The notes beneath the pieces are model-generated. The model searched no databases, was not told where the DNA came from, and worked only from the letters and a program-made list of their open reading frames with translations. A stretch of 64,000 nt of DNA from Ectocarpus siliculosus (lineage: Eukaryota > Sar > Phaeophyceae > Ectocarpales > Ectocarpaceae), in NCBI GenBank assembly GCA_000310025.1, contig FN649728.1, positions 6,911,197-6,975,196 of the forward strand, written 5' to 3'. The position numbers and the translations under genes were made by a program. Below are positions 61,086-64,000 of the stretch, piece by piece (within the stretch, counting starts at the first letter, position 1; each line of letters starts with the position of its first letter).

Positions 61086-61456
61086 TCACCGAAACACCAT
61101 AGCGGTGGAAGGTGTATGTATGTGTGACGAACGGCCGTTGCAGGGTCTCTTTTTTTCGGTCGATGACTCGGAATAGAAAAAAGGATGGACCAGCACCGCA
61201 AGAAGGGGGTCATCTTTTTTTGTAGATATTTATTTGGGTCGTCTCTTTTGGGGGAAAAGATATCTAATAAAAAGACACCGTAACAAATGGCCTTAGCAGC
61301 TCAAACAAATAAAAATACTCTGTGTCTGCTCAAAAGCGTGTGATGGGTAATGACCAGACTAGCACGGAAGGCTGGTCGCACACTAGGCTAAAGTGTAGAA
61401 AGGCGTACAGCAGTTACCTAACACCACCAATGGTGGTGCGTAGCAAGTGTCATGAA

Positions 61457-61566
<110 letters not shown>

Positions 61567-61574
61567 AACCAACA

Positions 61575-62955
61575 AAATGTTGATCTCTCCTCTCGCTTTG
61601 TCCGCCGATAGCTATTGTAACAGCAGTAGTATAGGGCACACCCTGCTTCTCCTCCGTCGTCTCGCCCTCGCTGTGGTCTGTGTCTCCCTCTCCCCCTTTG
61701 TCCATGTCTGGCTCCGTGTGCGTGGCGTGTCTTGCGTGTGCAGGCTATCTATGCGTAGCACACAGGCAGCCGCAGTGTTGAGTCGCGGAGCCGTCATTTT
61801 CATTATGGATGCGGCCCGCACACTCCGCACGGAAACGCGGCCCACATATGTATAGATAGAAAGATCCAAAATGCGGGCCGCAGAAGGAAGAAGTGTGGTC
61901 TGAAACATCGTGTAGCGAGACACGCATGCACATGGCAGCATCGAGACATGTTGTGCACAAACACACGCCGTCTCGCCCTCGCTGTGGTCTGTGTCTCCCT
62001 CTCCCTCTTTGTCCATGTCTGGCTCTGTGTGCGTGGTGTGTCGTGTGCGAGGCTATCTATCTATGAATACGTCCCACAAGCCGCTGCCGCTGCACAGACA
62101 ATCAATGCGGCCCGCACACTCCGCACGGAAACGCGGCCCACAAATGTATAGATATGGATAGAAAGATCAAAAATGCGGGCCGCAGGAAGGAAGAAGTGAA
62201 CATCGCGTGGAGCGAGGCACGCACGCATACATGCACATGGCAGCATCGAGACTTGTCGTGCACAACAAACGTGGTGTTATGCTGGACAGTAGTACCGTGA
62301 CCTGACGAAGGGCGCTAGTATGGGACACTCTCCAAGTTGATGGGCGTGGCGACCTTTCTGTGCAGAGGCGCATAGTACGAAAAAAGCTCAACGCTCAAAT
62401 ATGCAACACCAACAAAAATTTCGCCTGGCGCTGCCTGCCGCCAAGTGCCGCCGCTCGCAGCAAAACACAAGAAGCGGTGACCGACCGAGAGAGACCCAAC
62501 CAAACGCGCATCTCTCCTCTCGCTTCCTCCGCCGATAGATAGCTAACAGCAGTAGTGTAGTATAGGTCACACCCTGCTCCTCCTGTCGTCTCGCCCTCGC
62601 TGTGTTGTGTGTTTCCTTCCCCCTTTTTCCATATGGCTCCGTGGTGTCTTGCGTGTGAGCCTACCTACGTCCCACAGCCCGCTGGCTGCAACAAAACAAC
62701 CGCGAGACCAACGACAACAACCAAACGTGTATGCATCTCTCCTCTCGCTCCTCCTCTGCCGATAGCTAACAGCAGTATAGGGCACACCCTGCTCCCGCCT
62801 CGCTCTCGCCCAAACTCTCGCTGTGGTGTGCGTCTGTCTTCCTCCTCCCCGGTCCTTGACCATGTATGTCTGGCTCCGGGTGATGATGCTGTCTTTTGCG
62901 TGAACCAATCTATGCCTACGTACGTCTGGTCCCAAACAAGCCTCCTCCTCCAAGT
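61575..62955. repeat. Degenerate 311-bp tandem repeat array with partial copies
   Basis: CGTCTCGCCCTCGCTGTGGT recurs at about 61658 and 61969 (period 311), then in diverged form at about 62587 and 62817. A companion block (ATCTCTCCTCTCGCTT...CCGATAG...AACAGCAGTA) recurs near 61582, 62509 and 62731. GCGGCCCGCACACTCCGCAC occurs twice (about 61811 and 62107). No protein is predicted. Confidence 0.75.
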
Positions 62956-63150
62956 CGGGGACGCCTGAATGCGACATGTATATTCTGCGCAGATGTCTTC
63001 GTAACTCGACGCACCGAGCACGGATTGAAAAGGTAGCAGTTGGGACGGCTCGGGCAGAATATTATTACCTGTTGTGAACATGTCTTAGATTGCAATTTGG
63101 TGCCTAGATGGTGAAATGGGCTCGAGTCTGCTGGCTTATTTATGGCTGGT

Positions 63151-63175
63151 CAGACAGACAGACAGACAGACAGAC
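63151..63175. repeat. (CAGA)n microsatellite
   Basis: About six uninterrupted CAGA units. Confidence 0.9.
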
Positions 63176-63439
63176 GTCCATTATTGTCTGATAACCCCAC
63201 CCCCGACTGGAAATTGTTCTTCCTTTGTGCGCACATACACACATGCAATCCCTCTAAACAGCTTTTTGCAACACAAAAAAGCGCCCCTAACCGGGCCGCT
63301 CTTCTTGCATAAAAAAGCTATTTTTAATAGTACAAGGCGTCCCTCCGGAGTGGGGTAAAGAGAGCACCGCGGCAGGGGGTGATGCAAGAACATGCAAAAA
63401 GGAAACGCAGATATAGATGATAGAGTACGCACTGTTCGT

Positions 63440-63575
63440 TCCTTCCACACTCCGCATTTGCCGTTTTTCTGATGCTGCGCCTCCCACCGCCGCGGATTCC
63501 AGGCCGCCAAACGACTTGAAATTCATCAGAACCGTATTGTCGCCCAGGAAACGCACACACACACCCTCGCTACAG
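63440..63575 (-). CDS. Possible single exon of an unidentified gene
   Basis: A minus-strand open stretch reads EGVCVRFLGDNTVLMNFKSF followed by GGLESAAVGGAASEKRQMRS. It has an acceptor-like CTGTAG upstream (near 63576) and a GTGCGT donor downstream near 63438. Composition resembles the real exons in this window more than the surrounding sequence does. No family is recognised and no partner exon was found, so it may be an exon of a gene extending past the right edge or chance. Confidence 0.25.
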
Positions 63576-64000
63576 GCCGGCGGAGAAGCGTTGTATTCGC
63601 GCGTTTATATGCAAACAGTATGTTGTAGGGCAGTGACGGTAGCATCATGGTGTGTGTCGCACATTCCGGAGAAAAGAAGAGGCCACATGTATGTGGATGT
63701 ATTTTTTGTGAAGGTGGGACGGGTCGAATGAATCCAGACAGGAGCAGCGCGCGCGCGTGTGTGTTTTTCAAACATTCAACGAAAGATGGATACACGTAAG
63801 CGGACACAGCCAAATTATCACGTACTACAACACGCATGTACGTACTGTGCACCCACCACGACGGGGGGGAAATAACTTCAAATAGACGGAAAAAAATATT
63901 TCGAAACGAACTTGCGTCCGCAGCGACCTGGGTGCAGAACTATTTTGTCGTCACTACAATATATGTTCTACCTCCATACAACGTTGTTCTATGTTCCGTC
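63576..64000. other. Right flank, nothing recognised
   Basis: Short open frames only. A GC-alternating run (GCGCGCGCGTGTGTGTG) lies near 63748. No supported feature. Confidence 0.4.

Noticed and set aside
60392-61102. A 236-codon plus-strand open frame
   Set aside because: It spans three tandem repeat units and simply repeats the same short phrase. No domain and no splice context.

Overview
The window reads as nuclear DNA of a multicellular stramenopile, most likely a brown alga of the Ectocarpus type. Genes are cut into many short exons (about 60-280 bases) separated by GT-AG introns of about 150-1350 bases. Coding exons are GC-rich, and the spaces between them hold microsatellites, degenerate repeats and small non-autonomous elements. 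There are no bacterial-style operons or ribosome binding sites. Genes were rebuilt by joining exons whose reading phases match across introns, so the calls rest on splice-phase continuity plus recognisable protein families.

Layout. (1) 1-10541, plus strand: the C-terminal part of a VPS13 bridge-like lipid transfer protein in 13 exons; the gene enters from the left edge. (2) 13411-15434, minus strand: the 3' four exons of a small NTF2/SnoaL-like domain protein, convergent with VPS13. (3) 16.7-26.6 kb: gene-poor and repeat-rich. It holds copies of one fragmented repeat (called R1-R2-R3 here), a CAG/Gln-rich low-complexity tract, an Ala/Ser-rich tract and a tRNA-derived SINE nested in a repeat. 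(4) 27.3-34.5 kb and 38.9-46.6 kb, plus strand: two paralogous seven-transmembrane RGS-domain proteins, each with ten recognised exons. Nine exons have identical lengths, the first differs by one codon, and all intron phases match. A long inverted-repeat element and another R3 fragment lie between them. (5) 48824-58806, minus strand: a SET-domain (SMYD-like) lysine methyltransferase with a TPR-like C-terminal region, rebuilt in 16 exons (two tentative) as an 800-residue protein. It is convergent with the second 7TM-RGS gene, and one of its introns carries a MITE-like element. (6) 58.8-64 kb: intergenic, with a tRNA-like Pol III element, tandem repeats of about 30, 200 and 311 bp, and a long AG/GCT microsatellite. 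One weak coding exon on the minus strand lies near the right edge.

How the genes work together: they do not form one pathway. VPS13 acts at membrane contact sites, the SET protein is a probable lysine methyltransferase, and the NTF2-like protein has no clear role. The functional focus is the tandem 7TM-RGS pair. It combines a receptor-like membrane domain with a G-protein GTPase-accelerating domain, an arrangement best known from plant RGS1.
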